Positions 41,588-51,364 are shown, counted from the first letter of the stretch. The stretch is 64,000 nt of DNA from Erwinia billingiae Eb661 (GCF_000196615.1 NC_014306.1:868001-932000); one strand, 5' to 3'. Notes: a model not told the origin generated them from the sequence alone. Program-made: numbers and translations.

Positions 41588-42648
41588 TGATCCTCCTGAC
41601 GCGTTCGTGGATCGAATATACGGTAGAGCAAATCGCACAGCAGATTGATGGCCACAAAAATCGCCCCGGTCAGTAGCGTACAGCCGACCACGGCATTCAT
41701 ATCACCTGCCAGCAATGCGTTGGTGAGATAGCGGCCAAACCCTGGCCAGGCGAAGACCGTTTCAGTCAGGACGGCGCCTTCCAGCAGCCATGCCCATGAG
41801 AGCGCGACGACCGTCAGCGTAGGAACGGCGATATTGCGCAGTGCATGCACCCACACGCAGCGTGCCCAGGACAAGCCTTTCACGCGGGCGGTGATGATGT
41901 ACTCCTGCGAGAGTTGCTCGATCATAAAGCTGCGCACCATGCGGCTGATATAGGCCAGCGAACTCAGCCCCAGAATCGACGCAGGAAGGATGATATGGCC
42001 GAAGACGTTTTTGAATACTGCCCAGTTACCACCGAGTAAACTGTCAATCAGCCAGAAACCGGTGACCGGTTTCAAATCGAACTCGTACATAAAATCAATC
42101 CGTCCGGGCCCGCCAATCCAGCCCAGTGAGGCGTAGAACAGCAGTAATCCCATTAAGCCCAGCCAGAAATGCGGTGTGGAGTAGCTAAGCAAGCCGATAA
42201 ACCGGATCAGATGGTCAAACCACGAATTACGATACATCGCTGACAGCACGCCTGCCGGAATACCCAGCCCGACACCGATGATAGCCGCGACCGTTGCCAG
42301 CTCCAGCGTCGCCGGAAAGACGCGGGCAATATCCTGTGCTACCGGCTGGCTGGTGGTCAGTGCGATACCAAAGTCGAGATGGGCCAGTTGCCAGAGATAG
42401 TCGATAAATTGTTTCCACAACGGCTGGTCGAGACCAAGCTGGTGGAACATCTGGTTATAGGCTTCCTGACTGGCGTTATCGCCGATCACTGCCACAACAG
42501 GGTCGATCGGCAACAAACGGCCAATAAAGAAGGTCAGTGCCGCCAGTCCCATTAGCGTACAGAAAATGGAAAACGTGCCTTTTAACAGCCGTTTCAGATA
42601 GCGAAACATCGGTGATGGGCCTGCAATTTCAGTGATGACTTGCGACAT
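41584..42648 (-). CDS. ABC importer permease, DppB/OppB type
   Basis: This 354-residue permease has the N-terminal membrane segment typical of DppB (FSIFCTLMGLAALTFFIGRLLP, in part), the QLGLDQPLWKQFIDYLWQLAHLDFG periplasmic region and the EAA loop YIITARVKGLSWARCVWVHALRN. It is somewhat longer than E. coli DppB because of an insert around IGGPGRIDFMYEFDLKPVTG. It sits 10 bp after the binding-protein gene. Confidence 0.93.
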   Translation of the reverse strand: MSQVITEIAGPSPMFRYLKRLLKGTFSIFCTLMGLAALTFFIGRLLPIDPVVAVIGDNASQEAYNQMFHQLGLDQPLWKQFIDYLWQLAHLDFGIALTTSQPVAQDIARVFPATLELATVAAIIGVGLGIPAGVLSAMYRNSWFDHLIRFIGLLSYSTPHFWLGLMGLLLFYASLGWIGGPGRIDFMYEFDLKPVTGFWLIDSLLGGNWAVFKNVFGHIILPASILGLSSLAYISRMVRSFMIEQLSQEYIITARVKGLSWARCVWVHALRNIAVPTLTVVALSWAWLLEGAVLTETVFAWPGFGRYLTNALLAGDMNAVVGCTLLTGAIFVAINLLCDLLYRIFDPRTRQEDQ

Positions 42649-42658
42649 GACCGCCCCT

Positions 42659-44254
42659 TTATTTTGTTGCAGCGCCGTACCACACGCGGAAACCGTTCCA
42701 GGTCCAGTCTTTCACCGCCGGGCTGATGCCTGCGGAGTTATACATCTGGAACATGATAGCCATTGGCCCTTTCTGCATTTGTTCACGTTGCAAATCGGCA
42801 TACATCGCCATACGTTTGCCGTCGTCGGGTTCCAGCAGTGCGGCATTGACCGCTTTGTTCATTGACTCGTCGTAATAGGCCGCCCGCCAGCTTGGGTACT
42901 GCGTGGCGCGGGCTTCTTTGCGGTTATCCGGGTTATAAACCAGACGCGATGCATTGCCATAGGCATCCGGCACGGAAGTTTGCCAGGCCATCATCGCGCT
43001 CTGAAACTCACGTCCGCGAGCACGGCTGAACAGCTGAGCATTGGCCATCCGTTCCAGCGACAGTTTCACGCCGACTTTGGCGGCATTCTGTTGAATGCTC
43101 TGGGCGATAGGTGCTGAGTGAGGCAGGGTGCCGAAAATCACCGATGCCGAGAAGCCCTCTGGATAACCGGCTTCGGTCAGCAACTGTTTGGCCTTCACCA
43201 GATCCAGTTTGAAAGGCTGTCCCTCTTTGGCATCCAGCGCGCCAAATGCCCCTTGCTGAGCGAAGCTGGCCCGCGGGACGCCAAGATACGGCATCACGCT
43301 TTTGGCCAGCCCGTCATAATCGATCAGATAACGCATCGCCAGACGGACTTTTTCATTTTTGAAAATCGGATCTTCGTTATTAAAGGTCCAGAAGAACAGC
43401 TGTGGCTTCAACACCTTTTCGACCTTAACCTTGCCGCCTTCATCCAGCGTTTTCAGGTCATCTGCAGACAGATCGCGGGCAATATCGACATCGCCCTGGG
43501 TGAGCAGTAAGCGCTGAGTCCCGGTTTCAGCAACATGACGGATCAGAATGCGCTTCAGCTTCGGTGTGGTACCCCAGTAGTGATTCGTGGCTTGCAGCAC
43601 TACGCCTTCACCTGCATTCCAGCGCATCAACTGATAAGGGCCGACGCAGGCGGTGTGGGTGGACAAATATTTATGGCCCAGATCGTCATTGACCGCCTGT
43701 TTCTCCAGTAGCTTACGATCCAGCAATGTAGCGACGTTATTGGCCGCAATCGCCTGTAACACCAGATTGGTCGGGTAGGCCTGGTCAAACTTCATCACCA
43801 GCGTGTTGTCATCCGGCGCGGTGATCATCCGATCGACATTCTCTTTGCTGAAACCATACTCTTTCAGCGTCGCGGCGTTGCCGTAGCCCAGCTTCACCAC
43901 TCGCTGTAACGACCAGGCTAAATCACCGGCGCTGGCGGCTGAACCGTCCGGGAATTTCAGGTTTGGCTGAAGGTGAAAGGTGATCTGTTTGCGGTCTTCC
44001 GTCACCTCCCAGCTTTTAGCCAGTTCCGGCACCACTTTCTTCTCGTCTTTGATATCGAACGACGTCAGCGTGTCGCAGGTGTTCATCACGATTTCATTGG
44101 TGACCACTTCGCCAATTTGCGCCGGGTCCCAGGTGCTGATGGCATCGATATTCCATGCCATCACCAGCGAATCTTGCGGCGTTGCAGCTGGGGAGGCCCC
44201 ACTGTACCCCCCCGCTACGATCAGGGCTGCGGTAAGCGTTTTTAGTTTTAGCAT
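42659..44254 (-). CDS. Periplasmic substrate-binding protein, peptide type (SBP family 5)
   Basis: This is the 531-residue solute receptor of the importer. The start MLKLKTLTAALIVAGG begins a signal peptide with probable cleavage near SPAA-TPQD (about residue 24); there is no lipobox cysteine, so it is soluble in the periplasm. SBP_bac_5 features are WNIDAISTWDPAQIGEVVTNEIVMNTCDTL and the ELAKSWEVTEDRKQITFHL strand. An upstream in-frame extension to 44368 overlaps the amidohydrolase and is rejected. Ligand unknown; peptides, amino-acid conjugates or folate fragments are all possible. Confidence 0.93.
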   Translation of the reverse strand: MLKLKTLTAALIVAGGYSGASPAATPQDSLVMAWNIDAISTWDPAQIGEVVTNEIVMNTCDTLTSFDIKDEKKVVPELAKSWEVTEDRKQITFHLQPNLKFPDGSAASAGDLAWSLQRVVKLGYGNAATLKEYGFSKENVDRMITAPDDNTLVMKFDQAYPTNLVLQAIAANNVATLLDRKLLEKQAVNDDLGHKYLSTHTACVGPYQLMRWNAGEGVVLQATNHYWGTTPKLKRILIRHVAETGTQRLLLTQGDVDIARDLSADDLKTLDEGGKVKVEKVLKPQLFFWTFNNEDPIFKNEKVRLAMRYLIDYDGLAKSVMPYLGVPRASFAQQGAFGALDAKEGQPFKLDLVKAKQLLTEAGYPEGFSASVIFGTLPHSAPIAQSIQQNAAKVGVKLSLERMANAQLFSRARGREFQSAMMAWQTSVPDAYGNASRLVYNPDNRKEARATQYPSWRAAYYDESMNKAVNAALLEPDDGKRMAMYADLQREQMQKGPMAIMFQMYNSAGISPAVKDWTWNGFRVWYGAATK

Positions 44255-44282
44255 TAACGATAACTCCCAGAGAACAAGCGAA

Positions 44283-45710
44283 TTACAGGGTTTCAGGACG
44301 CGGCTGTAGCGGCGGGCTAACCTCTTCAGGAATTGGGCAGTGATAAGGGGTTTCACTGGTTTGCTCAAAGTGGGCCTTTTTCACCTGTGCCAGTAGCATC
44401 TTGTCAGTCAGCACATCGATAGCCGTTGCCGCCATGATTTTGGCCACATGGGTCAGCCCTTTGTGTGCGGCAGGCATTTTTCCCTGCGCGGTCAGCTGCC
44501 ATGAGTGACCTGGCGTGCCAAGTGCCATGGTGGGTACATGTGCCTGAACCGTCGGTAGTACCCAGCTGACGTCACCAACGTCGGTTGAGCCGATCATGGT
44601 TTCGCCGTGAGTATCCAGCGGGATAATGAAGTCGCTTAAGGGTTTAGGATTAGTGGGTTTCACGCCTGCTTTACGGTAATCGCTGGCAATCTCTTCCGGG
44701 CTAAGCGTTGACTGAATTTCGGCGGCAAAGGCTAAATCGGCCTCATCAAATGGCACCGTGCCCAGTGCTTCAAAATTGCGCTGCATCGCCTCTTCCAGTG
44801 GGCGGTTACCCAGCAAGTTTGATACGGCGCTCATGATGCTGATATCCACTTTAGTGTCGGTCATCAGCGCGGCACCTTGTGCCACACGCTTGACACGCTC
44901 GTTGAGATCAAACATGGCGTGGACATCACGCGAACGGATGGCATACCGCACCGTTGCTTTGGCCTGCACCACGTTTGGTGCAATGCCGCCGGAGTCCAAC
45001 ATCGCATAGTGAATGCGTGAGTCCTGCGGGACATGTTCACGCAGGAACTGTACGCCTACGTTCATCAACTCGACGCCATCCAGCGCGCTGCGCCCGAGGT
45101 GAGGAGACGCCGCAGCATGAGAAGATCGGCCGGTGAAGGCGAAGTCCATGCGGGTATTAGCCAGCGACAGCGCTTTTGCCACTTCATGATGGCCGCTTGG
45201 ATGCCAGGTGATGGCCACATCCACGCCGTCAAATGCACCGGCACGTGCCATAAAGGATTTTGCTGCGCCGCCTTCTTCAGCAGGGCAACCGTAATAGCGC
45301 ACGCGGCCTGGCATGCCAGTCTCAGCCAGCCATTCCTTTAATGCGGTTGCTGCCAACATCGCAGCGGAACCCAGCAGATTATGCCCACAACCATGGCCAT
45401 GACCGTTACCAGGCAACGGCGATGGACGAGCGACGCCTGATTCCTGGCTCAAACCCGGCAGGGCATCGTACTCACCGAGAATGGCAATAATGGGCCCACC
45501 TTCTCCGGTTTCGCCCATCACTGCTGTGGGGATTCCAGCCACATTTTCCGTGACGCGAAAGCCCTGCTGTTTCAGCATTGCTGTATGTTCCGCTACCGAG
45601 CGGTATTCGGTATAGCAAATCTCAGGCATCCCCCAAACGCGATCGCTTAGATCGCAAAATTCGGCGCGGTGTTCATCGACTAACTTCCAGACTAACGCTT
45701 TGTTTTGCAT
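44283..45710 (-). CDS. M20 amidohydrolase, AbgB-like
   Basis: This 475-residue cytoplasmic metallohydrolase is closest to AbgB, the large subunit of p-aminobenzoyl-glutamate hydrolase (E. coli 481). Metal-binding motifs are GHGHGCGHNLLG, CPAEEGGAAK and AITWHPSGHH; the dimerisation domain follows SSHAAASPHLGRSALDGVELM. There is no AbgA partner here, so it probably acts as a homomeric amidohydrolase. It is the first structural gene of the unit, followed 28 bp later by the binding protein, so imported amide-linked compounds are likely split by it. Confidence 0.92.
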   Translation of the reverse strand: MQNKALVWKLVDEHRAEFCDLSDRVWGMPEICYTEYRSVAEHTAMLKQQGFRVTENVAGIPTAVMGETGEGGPIIAILGEYDALPGLSQESGVARPSPLPGNGHGHGCGHNLLGSAAMLAATALKEWLAETGMPGRVRYYGCPAEEGGAAKSFMARAGAFDGVDVAITWHPSGHHEVAKALSLANTRMDFAFTGRSSHAAASPHLGRSALDGVELMNVGVQFLREHVPQDSRIHYAMLDSGGIAPNVVQAKATVRYAIRSRDVHAMFDLNERVKRVAQGAALMTDTKVDISIMSAVSNLLGNRPLEEAMQRNFEALGTVPFDEADLAFAAEIQSTLSPEEIASDYRKAGVKPTNPKPLSDFIIPLDTHGETMIGSTDVGDVSWVLPTVQAHVPTMALGTPGHSWQLTAQGKMPAAHKGLTHVAKIMAATAIDVLTDKMLLAQVKKAHFEQTSETPYHCPIPEEVSPPLQPRPETL

Positions 45711-45854
45711 GGCTGTCCCCAGAGAACATGACGGTTAACATACGGGGCCGCTGTGGCCCGGCTGGTTTCAGCATGCAAGAGAGCGGCGCAGAAATACCAA
45801 TGAGCAATTTGGCTGGCCCATTCCAAAATTGCATAGTTTGCGGTGAACAGAGGG

Positions 45855-45879
45855 TCCGCGCGGGCTCTGCCCGCGCGGA
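45855..45879. terminator. GC-rich stem-loop after the LysR gene
   Basis: CCGCGCGGGC and GCCCGCGCGG form a perfect 10-bp stem around TCT, plus one closing T-A pair. It lies in the 223-bp spacer between the LysR gene and the amidohydrolase gene, both leftward. No T-run is present. Confidence 0.55.
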
Positions 45880-45933
45880 GGGAAAGGTAAAGGTGGCCGA
45901 TGCGCCAGACTGGCGTGCTTTCAGGGTAAAAGG

Positions 45934-46851
45934 TCAGGCTGCTGAGGCGGTTTCCCCACATTCAGAAGCACAGCGCCAGAACAATTCGGCTGATTCCGCA
46001 CGCAGCACCGGCTGGCGATAAAGACGAATATCCAACGGCATATCCCAACAGGCGCTTCCAGCACGAACCAGCGCACCACTTTCCAGCTCAAGCTTCAACA
46101 GGCTTTCTGGTAGCCAGGCCACTCCGCTGCCCGCCATGGTCATCGCTTTAAGATTGATCGACATGCTGTTTTCATAGATCGCCACCAGTGGCAGAGAGCG
46201 GATCGATTCCGATTTTGCCAGCGCATGAGCAAAGAACGAGTGATGGCCGTAGCTGAGGAATGGGATTGGATCGTCGCTGACGCCAACCGGATAGAGCGGT
46301 TTACCGTCGCTGTCCGGGCGACAGACCGCGATGGCGCGTTCCGTGCCGAGTTGCAGCATCGGATAGTGTTTGAGTTGCTGAATCAATGCTACGGAGTCGT
46401 GGGCATAGGTCAACAGAAAGTCGGTTTCATCAGAGTGCAATTGGGCGATATGTTCCACAAAGGTCGGCTTTTGATCGCACAGCCGAATATAGCCGACCTG
46501 CTGTTGTTGCTTGAGCTGCTCAATCCAGTCGGGGAAGAAGGTCAGCGAGAGGGTATTCAACATGGCAAAACGCAGGATCGAGGTGCGCTTCTCAAAGCGC
46601 TGATGCAGATCGCTGCGCAAATGGCTCATGGCGAATACCGTTTCACTGGCGGTGATCAGGAAAGCCTGACCTTCAGGTGTTAACGTAACCGGATAGGTTT
46701 TACGATCGAACAATGGTACGCCCAACCACACTTCCAACTGACGAATGCGCCGACTGAGGGCGGACTGGGTGATATGCCGCTCGTCGGCGGCGCGGGTAAA
46801 GGTACAGCAGCGTGCGACACTCAGGAAATCTTCAAACCATTTCAATTCCAT
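45934..46851 (-). CDS. LysR-family regulator
   Basis: This 305-residue regulator starts at MELKWFEDFLSVARCCTFTRAA, a normal LysR start. The winged helix spans about residues 1-60 (HITQSALSRRIRQLEVWLGVPLFDR) and the effector domain begins near residue 90. Readings beginning at 46992 add a non-conserved leader. It is upstream of and co-oriented with the amidohydrolase-ABC block, separated by a hairpin, and is the obvious candidate regulator, by analogy with abgR next to abgAB in E. coli. Confidence 0.92.
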   Translation of the reverse strand: MELKWFEDFLSVARCCTFTRAADERHITQSALSRRIRQLEVWLGVPLFDRKTYPVTLTPEGQAFLITASETVFAMSHLRSDLHQRFEKRTSILRFAMLNTLSLTFFPDWIEQLKQQQQVGYIRLCDQKPTFVEHIAQLHSDETDFLLTYAHDSVALIQQLKHYPMLQLGTERAIAVCRPDSDGKPLYPVGVSDDPIPFLSYGHHSFFAHALAKSESIRSLPLVAIYENSMSINLKAMTMAGSGVAWLPESLLKLELESGALVRAGSACWDMPLDIRLYRQPVLRAESAELFWRCASECGETASAA

Positions 46852-47058
46852 AGCAAAGCCTCGTTCTGGACGAAAAGGGAAGGCGTTTTCAACTGACGTC
46901 ATACACACGCAAAAAACGCGCCACTGTGAAAATTGGCCCTGAAATCGCTGTTTTTCGTCTGACAGACTGCGATAATGCGGGCTATCCCCCATTAAAAGCG
47001 CACAATGCGCGGAAAATGCACGTTATCAGTGCAAAACAGGCAGTCAGAGGACAGCAGT

Positions 47059-47421
47059 ATGGAATACGAATTTTTACGTGACCTCACCGGCGGGGTGAAA
47101 GTGCGCATGTCGATGGGACATGAAGCCGTTGGCCACTGGTTTAATGAAGAGGTGGAAGGCAATCTGGCGTTGCTGGATGAAGTGGAAGCCGCGGTAGAGA
47201 GCGTAAAAGGCAGCGAGCGCCAGTGGCAGCGCATTGGCCATGAATACACGCTGTGGCTGGATGAGGAAGAGGTGATTGTCCGCGCGAACCTGCTGAGCGT
47301 TGAAGGCGATGAGATGGAAGAGGGCATGAACTACTACGACGAAGAGAGCCTGTGCTTCTGTGGCGTGGAGGATTTCCTCGCGGTGATCGCCGCTTACCGG
47401 GCGTTTCTGCAGGGTCGGTAA
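47059..47421 (+). CDS. yacL: YacL, UPF0231 family protein
   Basis: YacL is a small acidic cytoplasmic protein of unknown function conserved in enterobacteria. The start [32 protein letters not shown] gives 120 residues, the E. coli length. In E. coli it is directly between acnB and speD; here it is separated from both by unrelated catabolic blocks, making it a useful anchor of the ancestral order. It converges on the Nramp-like gene. Confidence 0.95.
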   Translation: MEYEFLRDLTGGVKVRMSMGHEAVGHWFNEEVEGNLALLDEVEAAVESVKGSERQWQRIGHEYTLWLDEEEVIVRANLLSVEGDEMEEGMNYYDEESLCFCGVEDFLAVIAAYRAFLQGR

Positions 47422-47477
47422 ACCGGGCGCTGTTATCAGCGCCGGCTAAATACGGACGATCGTCATCCCGGGGATCT

Positions 47478-48827
47478 TCAGAGAATGTGCAGCACCTGAC
47501 GGAAGAAGTTGCGCACAATTTCAAACGTCGACCAGATGCCAATCAGTGATATCACTCCCAGCAATGCCTGTTCCCACAGACGATTTGCCTGGCCTGGCAG
47601 CATAAAGCTTTTGCGGCTGGTCATCAGGAACAGCCCAATCAGCAGCGGCGGCAACACCAAAGAGGTTGCCACGCTGGTCCCCAAAATATTCAACATCACC
47701 AGATCCGGCGCGCCGGGCATGGTAACGATAATCGGCAGGACGATATACACCGCAATCTGCACGCGCTTAAACCATGGATTATCATCCGGCGTGGCATAAC
47801 GCTCATTCAGCTTGCCTGCATGATGCACACAGCTGAAAATCAGTGAACAAAAGCCGCGAGACTGGGAAGGGAAGCTGGTAAAGCTGGCAAGGAAAATACA
47901 GATCCACAGCAGATAGGGGCCGGCCGGGCCAACCACACGGGTCATCATCGCCGACAAGTCGTTCTTGTCAGCAATGGTGTTGCCGGAACCGTGCACCACT
48001 TCAGCTGCCACGCTCCAAAACAGCACGTTGATCACCAGCATTGGCAGCATGCCAAACAGCAAATCCAGTTGCTGAAGCTTACGGTATTTCGGGCCAATCC
48101 AGCCTTTGTCACGCATAAAACCCGGATACAGCAGGTTGCTGGTGGAGCCGCCAATCGCCCCGATGGTGGAGACCGCAATAAACACGGCAAAGAATGGTCC
48201 GGCATTTTCAGGCAGGCCGAAGGTCAGCCCTTTCATAAAGCCGCTGAAGTCGAAGTGACCGACCTTAATCATCGCATACAGAAAAGAGCCGACCATGATC
48301 ACCGAGGCCACGCGTGCCAGCGTTTCCAGATGGCGATACTGGTTCCGCGTAACCATCATCAACAAGGTGATGGCGACAATAACGATACTCCAGAGAAACA
48401 CGCCCCAGGTTTCGCCACCGGTTTTATTGAACAGTTGATAAAGGCCCACCGCACCCGCCCGCAGAAAACTCATCTGCACCACCAACGCCACTATCGCAAT
48501 CAAAATGCCAAAAAACAGCGGGAAACCGCGCCAGACGCGCTTATATCCCTGCACGATATCATTGTCACCAAAGCGGTTCATCAGGGTGTATTTGGCGATA
48601 TAGGAGATCATAAAACCGCGTGCCACCAGTGCAATAACCAGCGTCCATAGCAGGTCATAACCATAGTTGGCACCGGCAACGGTCGAGGCGACCAGATCCC
48701 CGGTACCGAGAAAGGTCATAGCTAACACCAGGCCCGGACCAAAACTGCGGACGTAGCCGCGTACGGTAGTCGGTAGCTTATGATCGACCTGGAGGATGTT
48801 CACTTCCTGTTGCGATGTACTACTCAT
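47478..48827 (-). CDS. Nramp-related transporter with non-canonical metal motifs
   Basis: This 449-residue polytopic protein has the Nramp/LeuT-like fold with about 11 membrane segments. The first segment reads GPGLVLAMTFLGTGDLVASTV, with GTGD (41-44) where classical Mn/Fe transporters have DPGN. The sixth segment reads STIGAIGGSTSNLLYP, with no MPH motif. It is thus unlikely to be a standard manganese importer; some relatives carry Mg or other substrates. It is the last gene of the leftward accessory unit, 76 bp after the cyclase gene, so an organic-acid or co-factor metal role is possible. Confidence 0.85.
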   Translation of the reverse strand: MSSTSQQEVNILQVDHKLPTTVRGYVRSFGPGLVLAMTFLGTGDLVASTVAGANYGYDLLWTLVIALVARGFMISYIAKYTLMNRFGDNDIVQGYKRVWRGFPLFFGILIAIVALVVQMSFLRAGAVGLYQLFNKTGGETWGVFLWSIVIVAITLLMMVTRNQYRHLETLARVASVIMVGSFLYAMIKVGHFDFSGFMKGLTFGLPENAGPFFAVFIAVSTIGAIGGSTSNLLYPGFMRDKGWIGPKYRKLQQLDLLFGMLPMLVINVLFWSVAAEVVHGSGNTIADKNDLSAMMTRVVGPAGPYLLWICIFLASFTSFPSQSRGFCSLIFSCVHHAGKLNERYATPDDNPWFKRVQIAVYIVLPIIVTMPGAPDLVMLNILGTSVATSLVLPPLLIGLFLMTSRKSFMLPGQANRLWEQALLGVISLIGIWSTFEIVRNFFRQVLHIL

Positions 48828-48903
48828 TGAACTGCCTCACTGTAGGGTTTCGCGCGGCGACCTTGAGGTTCGTTCTCGCGCTCAGGTAGGATTGAGGAAG
48901 AAT

Positions 48904-49953
48904 TTAAACGGTGGCGATTGGCGTGGCCGGTGAGCCGACAGCGCCAGGTAATCTCAGCGGAGGTGCGGTTAATAAGAAGGCGTGGCGCTGATGTACACTC
49001 AGCCAGTCCGCCAGCTCGCTCATGTGCCAGAGCTCACCCAGATACACACCCAGGCGGAACAGGCATAAGTCGTGTAAAGGATGAGAGGGATAGAAGCTGT
49101 CGTTAAGCGGACGTGAAGGCAAAATTTCAACGGCCGGATTGTCTGCCAGCAACGCCACCACACCACTTTCTTCAACCCATTGGCGAAGGGCAGGATCGCT
49201 GCCGTCCAGTCCGGCGAAGTGGCTGTTTAGGTAGTCCATATCCGGTTTACCGGCCATCTGATATATCGCATCATCCATGCCCGTGCGGAAGCAGACCATA
49301 TCGCCCTGTCTGATGGCGATCCGATCGGCTTCAAGGATCTGTGCCAGATGCTGATAGCCAAAGGCAAAGCGTCCGATACCAAAATGCTTTTTGATATCAA
49401 TCATCACAGCCCGGCCCTGAAGTCCGTGTTTTGCCATATTCTCGATGCCGAGCGCCTTAGCGCCCAAATGGCAACCCTGCGCGCAGCCACAGCCGATGCG
49501 ATAATCCGTCTCGCCGACGATATCGCTGCCGGCCCGATAGCCGTTATAAAACACCATCTCCGGCTCGCCGTTGCCCTCGACATCAAACCACTGCCCCATA
49601 TGGGCCAGGCTATCCCACTGGGTCGAATACTGTAGCGCCAACGTCACCGTATCGTCGCAGATGATATCCGTCAGCCGCGCGTCATCCCGCGATAGCGGAT
49701 AGGTCATATTGGCATGCTCGCCCCGGCGGGTGGCGGCAAGTGTCGGTGCCGGACGACGCGGATTCATCCCGGTTCCGCCAGGCAAGTCCAGCGGCAGACT
49801 CAGACAAAAGGTCTGCCCGGTCTGCACTTCACGGATGCCTTCCAGTACCTTTTCTGCGGTCAGCAGGTTGAGACGTCCCAGCTGATCGTCGGGACCGAAA
49901 TCTCCCCAGGTCGAGTGCTCAGGACGTTTTTTCCAGCGTGATGACGGTTTCAT
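48904..49953 (-). CDS. Cyclase-family hydrolase
   Basis: This 349-residue protein belongs to the cyclase superfamily (KynB-related, metal-dependent amide or lactone hydrolases). The motif QYSTQWDSLAHMGQW corresponds to the metal-binding region, with the long-form variant TQWDSLAH in place of GTHxDxPxH; IDIKKHFGIG and RIGCGCAQGC flank it. The length fits the long cyclase group rather than KynB (about 210). It overlaps the MFS gene before it by ATGA, so it likely acts on the compound that transporter imports. Confidence 0.88.
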   Translation of the reverse strand: MKPSSRWKKRPEHSTWGDFGPDDQLGRLNLLTAEKVLEGIREVQTGQTFCLSLPLDLPGGTGMNPRRPAPTLAATRRGEHANMTYPLSRDDARLTDIICDDTVTLALQYSTQWDSLAHMGQWFDVEGNGEPEMVFYNGYRAGSDIVGETDYRIGCGCAQGCHLGAKALGIENMAKHGLQGRAVMIDIKKHFGIGRFAFGYQHLAQILEADRIAIRQGDMVCFRTGMDDAIYQMAGKPDMDYLNSHFAGLDGSDPALRQWVEESGVVALLADNPAVEILPSRPLNDSFYPSHPLHDLCLFRLGVYLGELWHMSELADWLSVHQRHAFLLTAPPLRLPGAVGSPATPIATV

Positions 49954-51275
49954 ACAGGGCTTCCTTCAACGTTGTTCAGCTGCATCGGTTGCACTGACGG
50001 CAACCAGAATCCGTAAATCAGCGCACCGATCAGGCCAACTATCCCGGCCAGCACCAGCGGTATAACAAATGAGTGGGTGAACTGCATCAGTACGCCAATC
50101 AGGATCGGTGAAATGATCCCCGCCAGATTGGCTGCCATATTTTGAATGCCGCCGATGGTGGCTACGTTCGCCCGGTTGGGAGCGACATCGGAAGGCAGCG
50201 CCCATAAAGCGGCAGAAGCAAAGGTCGCGGCAAAGTTAGCAAAGCACAGTGCGCTAAGTGCGAGGGTGACGGTAGGAGAGAAGGCCGCAAGGCCAATGAC
50301 CGCGCTCCCCAACATCCCGCCGACCAGCGGTATTTTCCGCGCGGTGGTTAATGACACGCCACGTTTTACCAGGCCATCAGACAATAAACCGCCACACCAG
50401 CCGCCGATGATTGCGGCAATCCCTGGCAGCATTCCCAGCAGGCCAAACTTCATCAGCGACAGATGGAAGGTTTCCACCAGATAAGTAGGGAACCAGGTGA
50501 AAAAGAAGTAGGAGACAAAGTTGATACAAAAGAACCCGGCCATCATCGCCTGCACGGTGCGCTGGCTTAGCAGTTGGCGAATGCTCATCGGCGCACCGGT
50601 CTGCGGATCCTGATTGGCCTCAATATACTCAACTTCCGCTCTGCTGACGGTTTTGTGATCCTGCGGATCGCGATACCAGTAATACCAGCCCGCGGCCCAG
50701 ACCATCGCGATCAAACCGGAGATAACAAAGGTCATGCGCCAGCCGACCAGGGCGATCAGGAAGGAGATGATCGGGATCGCCAGCGTGCCGCCGATCTTGC
50801 TGCCATTGTTAAAGGTCGCGGCGGCGAAGCTCCGTTCCTGGCGAGGGAACCAGCGGGTGACGGTTGAGGAACTGGCCGGATAGCTTGGGGCTTCTACGGC
50901 ACCCAACACAAAGCGAAAGCCTACCAATGACGCGAGACCGCTGGCCAGACCGCAAGCTGCCGTGGCTAAGCCCCAGCCGAGGCTACTCACCGCAAAGGTG
51001 ATCCTTGGTCCAAGCTTATCGACCAGCCAGCCTCCCGGCAGTTGGAAAAGGACATAGCTCCAGAAAAAAGCGGAGAGCAGCAGGCCGCTGTCGGTGCTGG
51101 AAAGCTGCAGGTCATGGGACATAAAAGGGATGGCCACGCTCATTGCCGCGCGGTCAATGTAGTTGATGGCGATGCCAACAGAGAGCACGGTCAGAATAAC
51201 GAACCGCATTTTCCCGGTAGATTGGGTTGCACTTGCCTTATCAAGAACAGCATTCTCATGAGAATTAATCGACAT
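49950..51275 (-). CDS. MFS transporter, anion:cation symporter family (copy 1)
   Basis: This 441-residue 12-segment transporter resembles hexuronate and galactonate-type ACS carriers. Marks are INYIDRAAMSVAIPF in segment 1, QLPGGWLVDKLGPR in the loop between segments 2 and 3, GAVEAPSYPASSSTVTRWFPRQER and the central hydrophilic loop. It overlaps the cyclase gene by ATGA. It is related to but clearly distinct from the neighbour at 51.4-52.7 kb. Confidence 0.92.
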   Translation of the reverse strand: MSINSHENAVLDKASATQSTGKMRFVILTVLSVGIAINYIDRAAMSVAIPFMSHDLQLSSTDSGLLLSAFFWSYVLFQLPGGWLVDKLGPRITFAVSSLGWGLATAACGLASGLASLVGFRFVLGAVEAPSYPASSSTVTRWFPRQERSFAAATFNNGSKIGGTLAIPIISFLIALVGWRMTFVISGLIAMVWAAGWYYWYRDPQDHKTVSRAEVEYIEANQDPQTGAPMSIRQLLSQRTVQAMMAGFFCINFVSYFFFTWFPTYLVETFHLSLMKFGLLGMLPGIAAIIGGWCGGLLSDGLVKRGVSLTTARKIPLVGGMLGSAVIGLAAFSPTVTLALSALCFANFAATFASAALWALPSDVAPNRANVATIGGIQNMAANLAGIISPILIGVLMQFTHSFVIPLVLAGIVGLIGALIYGFWLPSVQPMQLNNVEGSPV

Positions 51276-51318
51276 GATCGGCTCCGGTACAGGATATTTT
51301 TATTGTTTTTTAACGACG

Positions 51319-51354
51319 GTTCCCTCTCCCCTCATGGCTGAGGGAGGAGGGAAC
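51319..51354. repeat. Long inverted repeat between the two MFS genes
   Basis: GTTCCCTCTCCCCTCA (51319-51334) pairs with TGAGGGAGGAGGGAAC (51339-51354) across TGGC, with one mismatch and one wobble. It lies in the 89-bp gap between two leftward genes and lacks a T-run on the minus strand, so it may be a processing or stabilising element. Confidence 0.75.
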
Positions 51355-51364
51355 GGGCCTCGGG

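Noticed and set aside
45578..46021. 147-codon rightward frame between the amidohydrolase and LysR genes
   Set aside because: It overlaps both real genes and the GC-rich hairpin, and resembles no protein family.
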